Positions 8,684-16,137 of a DNA stretch of 64,000 nucleotides are shown piece after piece. Source of the stretch: Natrinema pellirubrum DSM 15624 (lineage in GTDB: Archaea > Halobacteriota > Halobacteria > Halobacteriales > Natrialbaceae); assembly GCF_000230735.2 (NCBI RefSeq), contig NC_019962.1, positions 434,001 through 498,000 on the forward strand, written 5' to 3'. The first letter of the stretch is position 1. Each line of letters begins with the position of its first letter. The position numbers and the translations under genes are program-made. The notes under the pieces are model-generated. The model saw nothing but the letters and a program-made list of their open reading frames with translations, ran no database searches and was not told the origin of the DNA.

Positions 8684-9118
8684 TCACTCGACGACGACTT
8701 GCTCTCGCTCGAACCGATCGCCGGGAGCGTCGGCTCCGTCGCTCCCCGTCCGCCAGCGCCACGACCCGATCTCGAGGGGCTCGAGCGAGACGATCACGTA
8801 CGACCGATCGGGCCAGGTCGCGTTCGCGGCGTCGGTCGCGCTCGGCCGCGCTGGCCCGCGGGGATGGGAGTGATAGAAGCCGACGATCGCCTCGCCGCTG
8901 TCCTCGAGCCGGTCGAAAAGCCGCAGCTGTTGCTCCGGATCGATCTCGTATCTGGTCCGCGGGTCGTCGGCGACGTTCCTGGCCGGGTACTGCGACGCCA
9001 CGCGGCTCCGCCCGTCGGGGTCGTACTCGCCGCCGAGGACGCCACAGATCTCCGCAGGCGTTCCGTCGCGGGCACGCTCGAGGATCGTCTCCCGGATCCC
9101 GGTCGGTAGGACGATCAC
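8684..9118 (-). CDS. JAMM/MPN+ metalloprotease, desampylase-like
   Basis: A 144-residue single-domain JAB1/MPN protein with the full catalytic set: E23, then H83-S-H85, seven residues, S93 and D96 (HSHPRGPARPSATD). This size and motif match haloarchaeal JAMM proteases that remove ubiquitin-like SAMP proteins from targets, as shown for HvJAMM1 in Haloferax volcanii. The start is a GTG at 9118, overlapping the TGA of the upstream gene (GTGA), so translation is probably coupled. SAMP1 is a MoaD homologue, so the nearby moaE and moeA genes make a link to molybdenum cofactor biology plausible but unproven. Confidence 0.85.
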   Translation of the reverse strand: MIVLPTGIRETILERARDGTPAEICGVLGGEYDPDGRSRVASQYPARNVADDPRTRYEIDPEQQLRLFDRLEDSGEAIVGFYHSHPRGPARPSATDAANATWPDRSYVIVSLEPLEIGSWRWRTGSDGADAPGDRFEREQVVVE

Positions 9119-10101
9119 GGTCCCGAGTCGACCTCGGCTCGAGGGTCTCCCTGGACGGACTCGCTGCCCGGGACGTCCGCCTCGAGATCGTCGAACGGCA
9201 CCGCGACCGCGGGGTCGGGGCCGTCGAATCGCTCGGGGTGGACGATCGGGGCCAGCGCCTCGAGGGTGTCGACCAGCCGCGGCCCGGGCCGGTTGAGGTA
9301 GTGGTCGCCGTCCATCGCCCAGACCCGTCCCTCCCGGACCGCCGTCAGCTCCGCCCAGCCGTCGCGCTCGGTCAGATCCGTCGCATTTTGTGCGATCTGC
9401 TCGAGGCCGAACCCACAGGGCGCAACGATCAGCACCTCGGGGTCGTACGCCCGGATCTCCTCCCACTCGCGGGGGCGCGAGCGCTCGCCGGCGTCGGCCA
9501 GTCCGTACTCGCCGCCGGCCCAGTCGACGAGTTCGGCCGTCCAGTGGCCCGCGACCATGGCGGGGTCGGTCCAGTCGAGGATCGCCACGCGCGGGCGGTC
9601 TTCGGGCGGAATGTCCGCCGTCCTCTCCCGGATCGCCTCGAGCCGGGCCTCGAGATCGGCCCGCAACTCGCTGGCCTGCTGCTGGCGGTCGATCGCCGCG
9701 CCGATCCGTTCGATGTCGTCCAGCACGTCGCCGACGCTGTGGGGGTCGGTCGGGACGATCTCGGGACTCGCATCGATCCGGGCGACGGCGTCTTCGATCA
9801 CCGCCACGTCGACCGCACAGACGTCACACATCCCCTGCGTGACGATGGCGTCGGGCTCGAGGGCGTCGAGCGTTTCGACGTCGATGTCGTAGACGCCGGC
9901 CTCGGTGTCGGCCGTCTCGAGGACCTGTTGATCGATCTCGCCGCTCGAGGCCGACTCGTCGACCTCGAGCCGGGAGCGAGTGATCGCGGGGGCGTCCGCG
10001 GCCGCCGGCGGGTAGTCGCACTCGTGGGAGACGCCGACCGGCTCGCGGCCGAGTGCGGCGACGATTTCGGTGGCCGAGGGCAGCGTCGTGACGGTTCGCA
10101 T
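9115..10101 (-). CDS. Cobalamin/iron-chelate-binding-like protein (BtuF/TroA fold), apparently cytoplasmic
   Basis: A 328-residue protein with the two-lobe periplasmic binding fold of BtuF-type proteins. Seen blocks are TLPSATEIVAALG at the start, the DAIVTQGMCDVCAV strand-loop, the long connecting helix (residues about 150-185), and ALREGRVWAMDG-like sequence near the end (AVREGRVWAMDGDHYLNRPG). No signal peptide or lipobox is present from the ATG at 10101, unlike true transporter partners, so it may act inside the cell. The Cys-x-x-Cys in MCDVC is notable. It forms a two-gene unit with the JAMM protease. Ligand unknown. Confidence 0.8.
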   Translation of the reverse strand: MRTVTTLPSATEIVAALGREPVGVSHECDYPPAAADAPAITRSRLEVDESASSGEIDQQVLETADTEAGVYDIDVETLDALEPDAIVTQGMCDVCAVDVAVIEDAVARIDASPEIVPTDPHSVGDVLDDIERIGAAIDRQQQASELRADLEARLEAIRERTADIPPEDRPRVAILDWTDPAMVAGHWTAELVDWAGGEYGLADAGERSRPREWEEIRAYDPEVLIVAPCGFGLEQIAQNATDLTERDGWAELTAVREGRVWAMDGDHYLNRPGPRLVDTLEALAPIVHPERFDGPDPAVAVPFDDLEADVPGSESVQGDPRAEVDSGP

Positions 10102-10192
10102 GGTCGTCCGTAGGGAGCGAGCGGTCAAAAACGGCGGGCTCGAGGAATGATGATATACAACCCACTTGACGACAGTGTGAATGAATCATGTC

Positions 10193-10328
10193 CTGCTATC
10201 GTGGCACCACGGAGCGGCCACGCCCTCCCCAACCGATTCGCTCACGCCTCCGGCGTTCGCTCATCCCTCGCGCAGTGTCATCGGCCGACCGAGTGCTAAC
10301 GAGGGCGGCCGCCAGCGCGCGCCACCGC
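10193..10328 (-). repeat. Structured intergenic repeat, copy B (minus orientation)
   Basis: This is the inverse partner of copy A, and the two are the only copies sharing the GAACGCCGGAGGCGTGAGC variable stem. The stem 1 segment is in the opposite orientation to that of copy A: the 28-nt hairpin is almost exactly the reverse complement. It lies between the cobalamin-binding-like gene and the moeA-PBP gene, both on the minus strand. Confidence 0.85.
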
Positions 10329-10422
10329 GCACCGGGTGACTGGTTTAGGGCAGTCCATTCCTCACTCCGACGGAACGCCGATAGCTCTCGAGCGGCCGAG
10401 AACTGGTCGAAAGGACTCGCTG

Positions 10423-12282
10423 CTATCGCTGCGCCGACGATACGTCCGAAAGCGCTGCCTCGAGTTCCCGAACTCCCTCCTTCTCGGTTCGATCGGGGTT
10501 CGCCAGCACGCACACCGGCTGCTCGCCGAGCGGGACGAACCCGAGATCGAGTCGGTCGGCGGTCTCGCGCAGGCCCAGTCCGGCGTCGGCGTCGCCGGCG
10601 ATGACCTTCCGGGCGGGGCTCTCGTGGGCGCGCAGCCCCAAGTCGAAGCCGTCGATGGCGTCGACGATGTCGTGGCGGTCGACGCCCCGCTCGTCGGCGA
10701 GATCGGCCACCGCAGCGCCGAGGCTCGAGCGCAGGCCGGAGTCGGTCGTCCGATTGATAAAGCGCAGGTCGCGATCGACCAGATCCGCAAGCCCCTCGAG
10801 TTCGGCGGGGTTGCCCGCGGGGACGACCAGCCCCCACTCGCGCTCCCAGCGGCCGAGTTCGATCGCTTCGAACTCGGGTTCGACGGGGCCGGCGACGACG
10901 GCCGCGTCGGGGACCCCCTCCCGGAGCCGCCGCAGGCCAGGGCGGCTGCCCACCGAGAGATAGCGGGGGTTCTCGAGGCCGTCGAGCAGCCGCGAGAACG
11001 TCGGGTCATCTTCGCCGACGGCAAAGAGCGTCGGCGGCCGGACGTCCGGCGAAAAGAGGGTGACGGTGGCGGGTTCGCCCGCCTCGAGGTAGTCGGTCTC
11101 GGGCCCGACCTCGACGACGCCGTCGGCATCCGCGAGGCTGGTGGTCGCGCCGCTGCCCTTGTCGACGGGGTAGACGAGTACCTCGCCGTCGCCGTCGGTC
11201 ACGAGGCCGACCGGCATGAGTCGATGGCGGCCCTCCTCGTAGCGTTCCTGCCGCGCCAGCCGCCCCGAAACGGTTGCCGATGCGGGCTCTGGCTTCCCGG
11301 CGGCCTCGCGGATCGCCGGCGCGACGAAGGTTCGAAAGACCATCATCGCGGAGACGGGATAGCCCGGAAGGCCGACATACGCGGAGTCGTCCAACCGCCC
11401 GATCAGCATCGGCTTCCCGGGTTTGATGCTCACGCCGTGGAGCAACAACTCGCCCTGCTCCTCGATGACCCGGTAGATGACGTCGACTGCACTCGCGCTG
11501 GTCGATCCCGACGAGAGGACGAGATCGCACTCGTCGGCCGCGGTCCGCAGGATCTCCTCCATCTCCGATTGCTCGTCGCCGGCGTGGGGATACAGCACCG
11601 CCTCGCCGCCCGCGTCCTCGACCCCCGCGGCGATCGTGTAGCTGTTGACGTCATAGATCTCGCCCCGATCGCTCTCGAGTTCGTCGCCCGGCCGTACCAG
11701 TTCGTCGCCGGTCGAGACGATACCGACCGTCGGTTTCGCCCGAACCGGCACTTCGTCGATGCCCAGCGCCGATAGCAAACCGATGTCCCGGGGCGTGATC
11801 GTCGTCCCCGGACCGAGCGCGCGCTCGCCGGCGGCGACGTCCGCGCCGGCGAACATGACGTTGTCGCCGGGGGCGACCGAAGTACGGACCAGGACCTCGT
11901 CGCCGTCAGTATCGGTACGCTCGACCGGCACCATCGCATCGGCCCCGTCGGGCATCACCGCACCGGTCGAGATCTCGGCCGCTTGACCCTCCTCGAGTGC
12001 CACGTCTGGCTTCGCGCCGGCGTGGACCTCGCCGACGATCTCGAGGTGGGCTGGATCGGCCTCGTCCGCGCCGAACGTATCGCGGGCTCGGAGCGCGTAG
12101 CCGTCGAGGCTCGCCCGGTCGAAGCCGGGCACGTCGAGTTCGGCATCGAGTCGCGCGACGAGGACACGGCCGCGGGCGTCTTCGAGCGGAACGCGTTCGA
12201 TCCCGCCCTCGAGGGACAGCGAGTCGATCGCCTCGCGGGCCTCGTCGGGTGAGGCCAGATCGCGGAACTCCTTGCGGTTCAT
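10423..12282 (-). CDS. moeA: Molybdopterin molybdenumtransferase MoeA with C-terminal substrate-binding domain
   Basis: A 619-residue fusion. Residues 1 to about 400 are MoeA: the N-terminal domain with FDRASLDGYALRA, the central SIVSTGDELVRPG-type MPT-binding part (GIVSTGDELVRPG), LSSGSTSASAVD, and LPGYPVSAMMVF near the end. It inserts molybdate or tungstate into adenylylated molybdopterin. From about residue 420 a periplasmic-binding-like domain follows (COG1910 type, PTLFAVGEDDPTFSRLL). Such a domain could sense molybdate or a ligand; this is inference. The ATG at 12282 begins the conserved N-terminus; the open frame continues upstream without homology. It is a paralogue of the gene at 13824. 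Confidence 0.92.
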   Translation of the reverse strand: MNRKEFRDLASPDEAREAIDSLSLEGGIERVPLEDARGRVLVARLDAELDVPGFDRASLDGYALRARDTFGADEADPAHLEIVGEVHAGAKPDVALEEGQAAEISTGAVMPDGADAMVPVERTDTDGDEVLVRTSVAPGDNVMFAGADVAAGERALGPGTTITPRDIGLLSALGIDEVPVRAKPTVGIVSTGDELVRPGDELESDRGEIYDVNSYTIAAGVEDAGGEAVLYPHAGDEQSEMEEILRTAADECDLVLSSGSTSASAVDVIYRVIEEQGELLLHGVSIKPGKPMLIGRLDDSAYVGLPGYPVSAMMVFRTFVAPAIREAAGKPEPASATVSGRLARQERYEEGRHRLMPVGLVTDGDGEVLVYPVDKGSGATTSLADADGVVEVGPETDYLEAGEPATVTLFSPDVRPPTLFAVGEDDPTFSRLLDGLENPRYLSVGSRPGLRRLREGVPDAAVVAGPVEPEFEAIELGRWEREWGLVVPAGNPAELEGLADLVDRDLRFINRTTDSGLRSSLGAAVADLADERGVDRHDIVDAIDGFDLGLRAHESPARKVIAGDADAGLGLRETADRLDLGFVPLGEQPVCVLANPDRTEKEGVRELEAALSDVSSAQR

Positions 12283-12368
12283 ACCCGCTCTTGGAGCGCC
12301 GCGGCTAAAAACGTCGGTCGACTCGCCGTCAGGTGCTACGCTCCTGTGATATGTTCTCGTACAACAAC

Positions 12369-12376
12369 GATTAAGC
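12369..12376 (+). promoter_or_regulatory. TATA box of the serine hydrolase gene
   Basis: GATTAAGC is centred 27 nt upstream of the ATG at 12400. Confidence 0.5.
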
Positions 12377-12399
12377 ATCCGCCCGAAGAGGTGCGATCC

Positions 12400-13527
12400 A
12401 TGTCACGCATTTCCGAGCGGGACCGCGAGCGCATCGCCGATCTCTTCGACCGCCATCTCGAGGCCGGCCTCCACCACGGGGCCCAACTCGCCGTCTACGT
12501 CGACGGCGAACCGGTGATCGATCTCGCCGGCGGGGTCGAAGCGCCCGACGGCCCCGAGGAGACCCGCGAGACACGGCATATCCTCTTCTCGAGTACGAAG
12601 CCCTACGCGGCGGTGACGCTGCACTCGCTGGTCGAGGAGGGCGAACTCGCCTACGACGACCGGGTCGTCGACCACTGGCCCGAGTTCGCCGACGAGGGAA
12701 CCGAAAAGGCCGAGATCACCGTCCGACAGGTCCTCAGCCACACGTCGGGGCTCAACCGCGGCGAGATCGACGACCGGCCCGACCTTTGGGGCGACTGGGA
12801 CGCCGTCGTCGAGAAACTCGAGGAAATGGAACCGAACTTCACGCCCGGCGAAACGCCGGCCTATCACGCGCTGACGTTCGGCTGGCTGGTCGGCGAACTC
12901 GTCCGCCGGGTATCGGGAACGCCGATCGAGGCGGCCGCTCGAGAGCGGGTCTTCGACCCGCTCGGACTGGCCGACACCGGGATCGGCCTGCGCGAGGACG
13001 AGGACGACGACGTCGCGACGCTGGTCGGCTTCGAGCCGTTCGACCGCTGTCGCGATCCCGACGAGGGGCTCGGAAAGAACGCCGAGGTCGCAGCACCGTT
13101 CAATTCCGAGGAGGTCCACCGCGCGGTGATCCCGGCTGCCAACGGGATCGGCACCGCCAGCGATATGGCTCGCTTTTACGCCTGTCTGGCCAACGGCGGC
13201 GAACTCGAGGGGACGCAGTTGCTCGAGTCCGAGACGGTCAAGCGGATGACGCAGGTCCAGGCCGAGACCGAGGCCGACGGCACGATCGGCCGCGAGGGCC
13301 GGTTCGCGCTTGGCTTCTGGAAGGGCGGGACGACGGTCGCGCCCTACGGCACGCTCTCGCCGAAACACGTCTTCGGCCACGCCGGGCTGGGCAGCAGCGT
13401 CGGCTGGGCCGACCCCGAGGAAAACGTCGGCTTTTCGTACGTGACCAACGGGGTCCGGGACGGCTCCTACGAACACGTCGCCCGCGTCAACGCCCTGGGG
13501 GACGCGGTCCGGCACGCGATCCGGTGA
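12400..13527 (+). CDS. Serine hydrolase, class C beta-lactamase/esterase family
   Basis: A 375-residue penicillin-binding-fold enzyme without signal peptide. The nucleophile motif S64-S-T-K67 matches S-x-x-K, Y155 lies in the second motif (AYHAL), and HAGLGSS near residue 328 replaces the third K-T-G motif, as in esterases of this group. Substrate is probably an ester or amide rather than a beta-lactam; that is inference. The ATG at 12400 fits the TATA box. It is divergent from moeA-PBP, sharing a 117-bp gap. Confidence 0.9.
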   Translation: MSRISERDRERIADLFDRHLEAGLHHGAQLAVYVDGEPVIDLAGGVEAPDGPEETRETRHILFSSTKPYAAVTLHSLVEEGELAYDDRVVDHWPEFADEGTEKAEITVRQVLSHTSGLNRGEIDDRPDLWGDWDAVVEKLEEMEPNFTPGETPAYHALTFGWLVGELVRRVSGTPIEAAARERVFDPLGLADTGIGLREDEDDDVATLVGFEPFDRCRDPDEGLGKNAEVAAPFNSEEVHRAVIPAANGIGTASDMARFYACLANGGELEGTQLLESETVKRMTQVQAETEADGTIGREGRFALGFWKGGTTVAPYGTLSPKHVFGHAGLGSSVGWADPEENVGFSYVTNGVRDGSYEHVARVNALGDAVRHAIR

Positions 13528-13591
13528 GCCGACGACCCGCCGTCGTGAGAACTCGCCGAGATGTTATGTAAACCGAGATATAAGCAAGGGT

Positions 13592-13747
13592 ATGCCCCAC
13601 GATCAGGACGTCGAAGGCGAGAACGATCCGGTGTCCGCGTCGACCTACGAGTGTCTCGAGTGCGGCGACATCGTCGAATCGACTACGCATCCCGGCATCT
13701 GCGACTGCGGCGGCGAGTACCAGAACCGGGCGAAGTCCCTCGAGTAG
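13592..13747 (+). CDS. Rubrerythrin-like zinc-ribbon miniprotein (DUF7129-like)
   Basis: A 51-residue protein. The first 18 residues are disordered and acidic. Then come YECLECGDIVES and, after 12 residues, GICDCGG, giving C-x-x-C and C-x-C, the metal-binding knuckles of the short rubredoxin-like domain found in haloarchaeal rubrerythrin-like proteins. It probably binds one zinc or iron. The ATG at 13592 is preceded by an AT-rich promoter-like stretch (ATGTTATGTAAACC). Function unknown; a redox or structural role is inferred. Confidence 0.75.
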   Translation: MPHDQDVEGENDPVSASTYECLECGDIVESTTHPGICDCGGEYQNRAKSLE

Positions 13748-13823
13748 GTCCGACGCGGTTTCGGCGGCAGTTCCGTGGCGCGTGTGCGGACAGTGGCCCC
13801 GGTCGTGGAGCCACGGTGTCGTC

Positions 13824-15128
13824 TCACGGATTCACTTCCCAGTCCTCGACAGCGACCGTCTCACCGGCCGGAATCCCCTCGCGGTCGTCGTCGACGACCA
13901 CCCAGCCGTCGGCCAGCGCGACGCTCGAGAGGACGCCCGACCCGCTCGCTCGCGTCGGGACCGCCTCGTAGCGGGGCTCGTCGGGGCCGCGGTCGGGCGC
14001 GTCGCGTTCCTCGAGTCGCACCCGCGCGAACGTCCGCGTGCCGGGCTCGCTGGGAATCTTGCGCTCGAGGCGGGCCCGCGTCGTCGGGTGGGGGTCGGGC
14101 TCGGTACCCTCGAGCCACCGCAGGACCGGCCGGAGGAACTGGACGGCGTTGACGATGCAGGCGACGGGATACCCCGGCAGCGCGAGGACGGGGGTGTCCT
14201 GTACGATCCCCAGACAGACCGGGTGGCCGGGCTTGAGCCCGACGCCGTGGGCCAGTACCTCGCCCAAGTCGTCGATCACCTCCGGCAACAGGTCCCGTTC
14301 GCCGACGCTCGAGCCGCCGGTGGTGACGACGACGTCTTTCGTCAGATCGCGCTGGATTGCCACGCGCAGCGACTCGGGGTCGTCGGTGACCACGTCGCGG
14401 TAGGTCGCTTTCGCGCCCCAGCGCTGGGCCAGCCGCGAGACGGTCAGCCCGTTGGTCTCGATCACCTCGCCGGGGCCGGGATCGCCCGCGACGAGTTCCT
14501 CGCCCGTCGGAACGACGCCGACCGTCGGCTGTTGGGCCACCGCGACGCTGCCGTAGCCCGCCGAACGAAGGAGGCCGAGGTCCGACGGTCGGAGCCGGTG
14601 GCCCGCGTCGTAGAGGTGCTGGCCCTCCTCGACGTCCTCGCCGACCGGCGCGACGTTTTCCCCCTCCGCGAGGGCGTCCTCGACCTCGAGTTCGCCGACC
14701 GACTCGCGCTCGGTGACCCGTTCGATCATGACGACGGCGTCGGCCCCCTCGGGAAGCGCGCTGCCGGTGTGGACCCGCGCGGCCGTGCCCGGCTCGATCC
14801 GGTCGGCGGTGGCGTGGTCGCCCTCGCCGTCCGGGGCTGCGATCCGCAGCACTTCCGGCGAGCGCTCGCTGGCCCCGAAGGTGTCGCCAGCCCGGACGGC
14901 ATAGCCGTCCATCGCCGCCCGTTCGTAGTGGGGGACGTTGCGGGCCGATTCGACGGGTGCGGCGAGGACGCGGCCGTCCGCGCGATCGACGTCGACCGTC
15001 TCGGTCCCGCAGGGAACGTCTCCCTCCTCGCCCCCCACGACCGCCTCCTGCAGCATCCGGCGCGCCTCGTCGACCGGCGTTCGAACCTTGAACCCGGCCT
15101 CCGTGCGCTCGCGGTCGGCTCCTTCCAT
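13824..15128 (-). CDS. moeA: Molybdopterin molybdenumtransferase MoeA (single-domain paralogue)
   Basis: A 434-residue standard MoeA. It shows YERAAMDGYAVRAGDTF, GSALPEGADAVVM, VVPTGEELVAGDPG, TTGGSSVGERDLLP, HGVGLKPGHPVCLG and LPGYPVACIV in family order, and ends with the C-terminal beta domain. The ATG at 15128 was chosen because upstream codons lie in repeat sequence. Having two moeA copies within 5 kb is usual for haloarchaea; the paralogues may favour molybdenum versus tungsten or different MPT forms, which cannot be read here. Confidence 0.95.
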   Translation of the reverse strand: MEGADRERTEAGFKVRTPVDEARRMLQEAVVGGEEGDVPCGTETVDVDRADGRVLAAPVESARNVPHYERAAMDGYAVRAGDTFGASERSPEVLRIAAPDGEGDHATADRIEPGTAARVHTGSALPEGADAVVMIERVTERESVGELEVEDALAEGENVAPVGEDVEEGQHLYDAGHRLRPSDLGLLRSAGYGSVAVAQQPTVGVVPTGEELVAGDPGPGEVIETNGLTVSRLAQRWGAKATYRDVVTDDPESLRVAIQRDLTKDVVVTTGGSSVGERDLLPEVIDDLGEVLAHGVGLKPGHPVCLGIVQDTPVLALPGYPVACIVNAVQFLRPVLRWLEGTEPDPHPTTRARLERKIPSEPGTRTFARVRLEERDAPDRGPDEPRYEAVPTRASGSGVLSSVALADGWVVVDDDREGIPAGETVAVEDWEVNP

Positions 15129-15206
15129 ACCCTGAATCGGGTCGCCGGAGGCCAAAAGCGTGGGGGAACCCGCCGTCCGATACCGCCGTTCGTGGATCGT
15201 TCGACG

Positions 15207-15343
15207 TGGGTGGCGCGCGCTGTCGGCCGACCGAGCGCTAGCGAGGACGGCCGAGAACATTGCGCGAGGGATGAGTGAGCGACTGAACGGAGCGAACGAA
15301 TCGGCTGGGGAGGGCGAGGAAATCCCTGTTGCCACGATAGCAG
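15207..15343 (+). repeat. Structured intergenic repeat, copy C (left arm of an inverted pair)
   Basis: It carries all conserved blocks: GGTGGCGCGCGCTGTCGG, GCGCGAGGGATGAG, GAATCGGCTGGGGAGGG and TTGCCACGATAGCAG. Stem 1 is TCGGCCG/CGGCCGA. It faces copy D across a 95-bp spacer, and the arms share GAGAACATTG after stem 1. The GACGC just outside copy C is mirrored by GCGTC beside copy D. Confidence 0.85.
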
Positions 15344-15438
15344 GACGCTTCTCTCTCCAGTCGACTATCTATTCAGGTCGACCATCTAGTCGTCTCGAGC
15401 AGAGCGTGGTTTTTGCCGTGAACAGCAGCTAACGCGTC

Positions 15439-15566
15439 CTGCTATCTGGCAACAATGAGGGCCACACCCACCCCAGCCGATTCACTCACTTCGTTCGTTC
15501 ATCCCTCGCGCAATGTTCTCGCCCGCCTTCGTAAGTACTCAGGCGGCCGACAGCGCGCGCCACCGC
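15439..15566 (-). repeat. Structured intergenic repeat, copy D (right arm)
   Basis: Minus-orientation copy. Stem 1 pairs TCGGCCGCCT with AGGCGGGCGA (9 of 10). One base of the terminal CTATCGTGGC block is missing (CTATCTGGC), the only such lesion among nine copies. It lies 134 bp upstream of the hsp20 gene. Confidence 0.8.
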
Positions 15567-15699
15567 ACATCGATTGCCCGCCGTCGCCCGACTCGAGGGG
15601 GCCCGTTGGCGGACGGTCTCTCTCCCCGCGGGACGCTCGAGCGATCGACGGATCGCCGCGACCGCGGCCTTTTTCGTATCGGCGTTCGAACCGGTATCT

Positions 15700-16071
15700 A
15701 TGTCAGCGCTCCGCGACGCGTTGCGGGATCTCTCCGACGACGTCTTCTTCGATCTGCTCGAGAGCGAGGAGGCCTATCTCCTCGTCCTCGACGTCCCGGG
15801 CGTCTCCGCCGAGTCGCTCGAGGTCGCGATCGAGGACGGCCGGATCTCCATCGACGCCCAACGGGAGAAAGACCCCGCCGGCGACTACCGCTATCTCGAG
15901 GAGAACCGGTCGCTGTTTCTCGAGGTGGACCTCCCGCTGCCCGACGACGCCTCCGACGCCGGCGGCGAAGCGACGGTCGACCGGGGCGTCCTCGAGTTGA
16001 CGCTGCCGAAACGCGGGACCGGCGAGGAGACGACGATCGACGTCGTCGACGAAGACGCCCAAACGGGGTGA
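15700..16071 (+). CDS. Small heat-shock protein, Hsp20/alpha-crystallin family
   Basis: A 123-residue chaperone. The alpha-crystallin domain spans roughly residues 25-110: LLVLDVPGVSAESLEVAIED, then the loop with YRYLEENRSLFLEVDLP and the closing GVLELTLPK strand, the usual G-V-L-x-[IV]-x-[LV]-P-K. It probably binds unfolding proteins as an oligomer. The C-terminal I-x-I tail motif is not obvious (TTIDVVDED). The same reading frame continues past the TGA into the ABC1 kinase (see findings). Confidence 0.9.
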   Translation: MSALRDALRDLSDDVFFDLLESEEAYLLVLDVPGVSAESLEVAIEDGRISIDAQREKDPAGDYRYLEENRSLFLEVDLPLPDDASDAGGEATVDRGVLELTLPKRGTGEETTIDVVDEDAQTG

Positions 16072-16137
16072 CAGAGGCTGGCTTCCCTCCGTGCATACAA
16101 GCGGTTCGTCATCGTCGCTTGGCAGTTCCTCCCGCTG

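Noticed and set aside
10196-10837. Arg-rich frames over repeat copy B, with similar frames over the other copies
   Set aside because: They recur only because the repeat recurs (for example PRPPQPIRS-like peptides); the repeat's conserved unit is structural, and the frames shift between copies.
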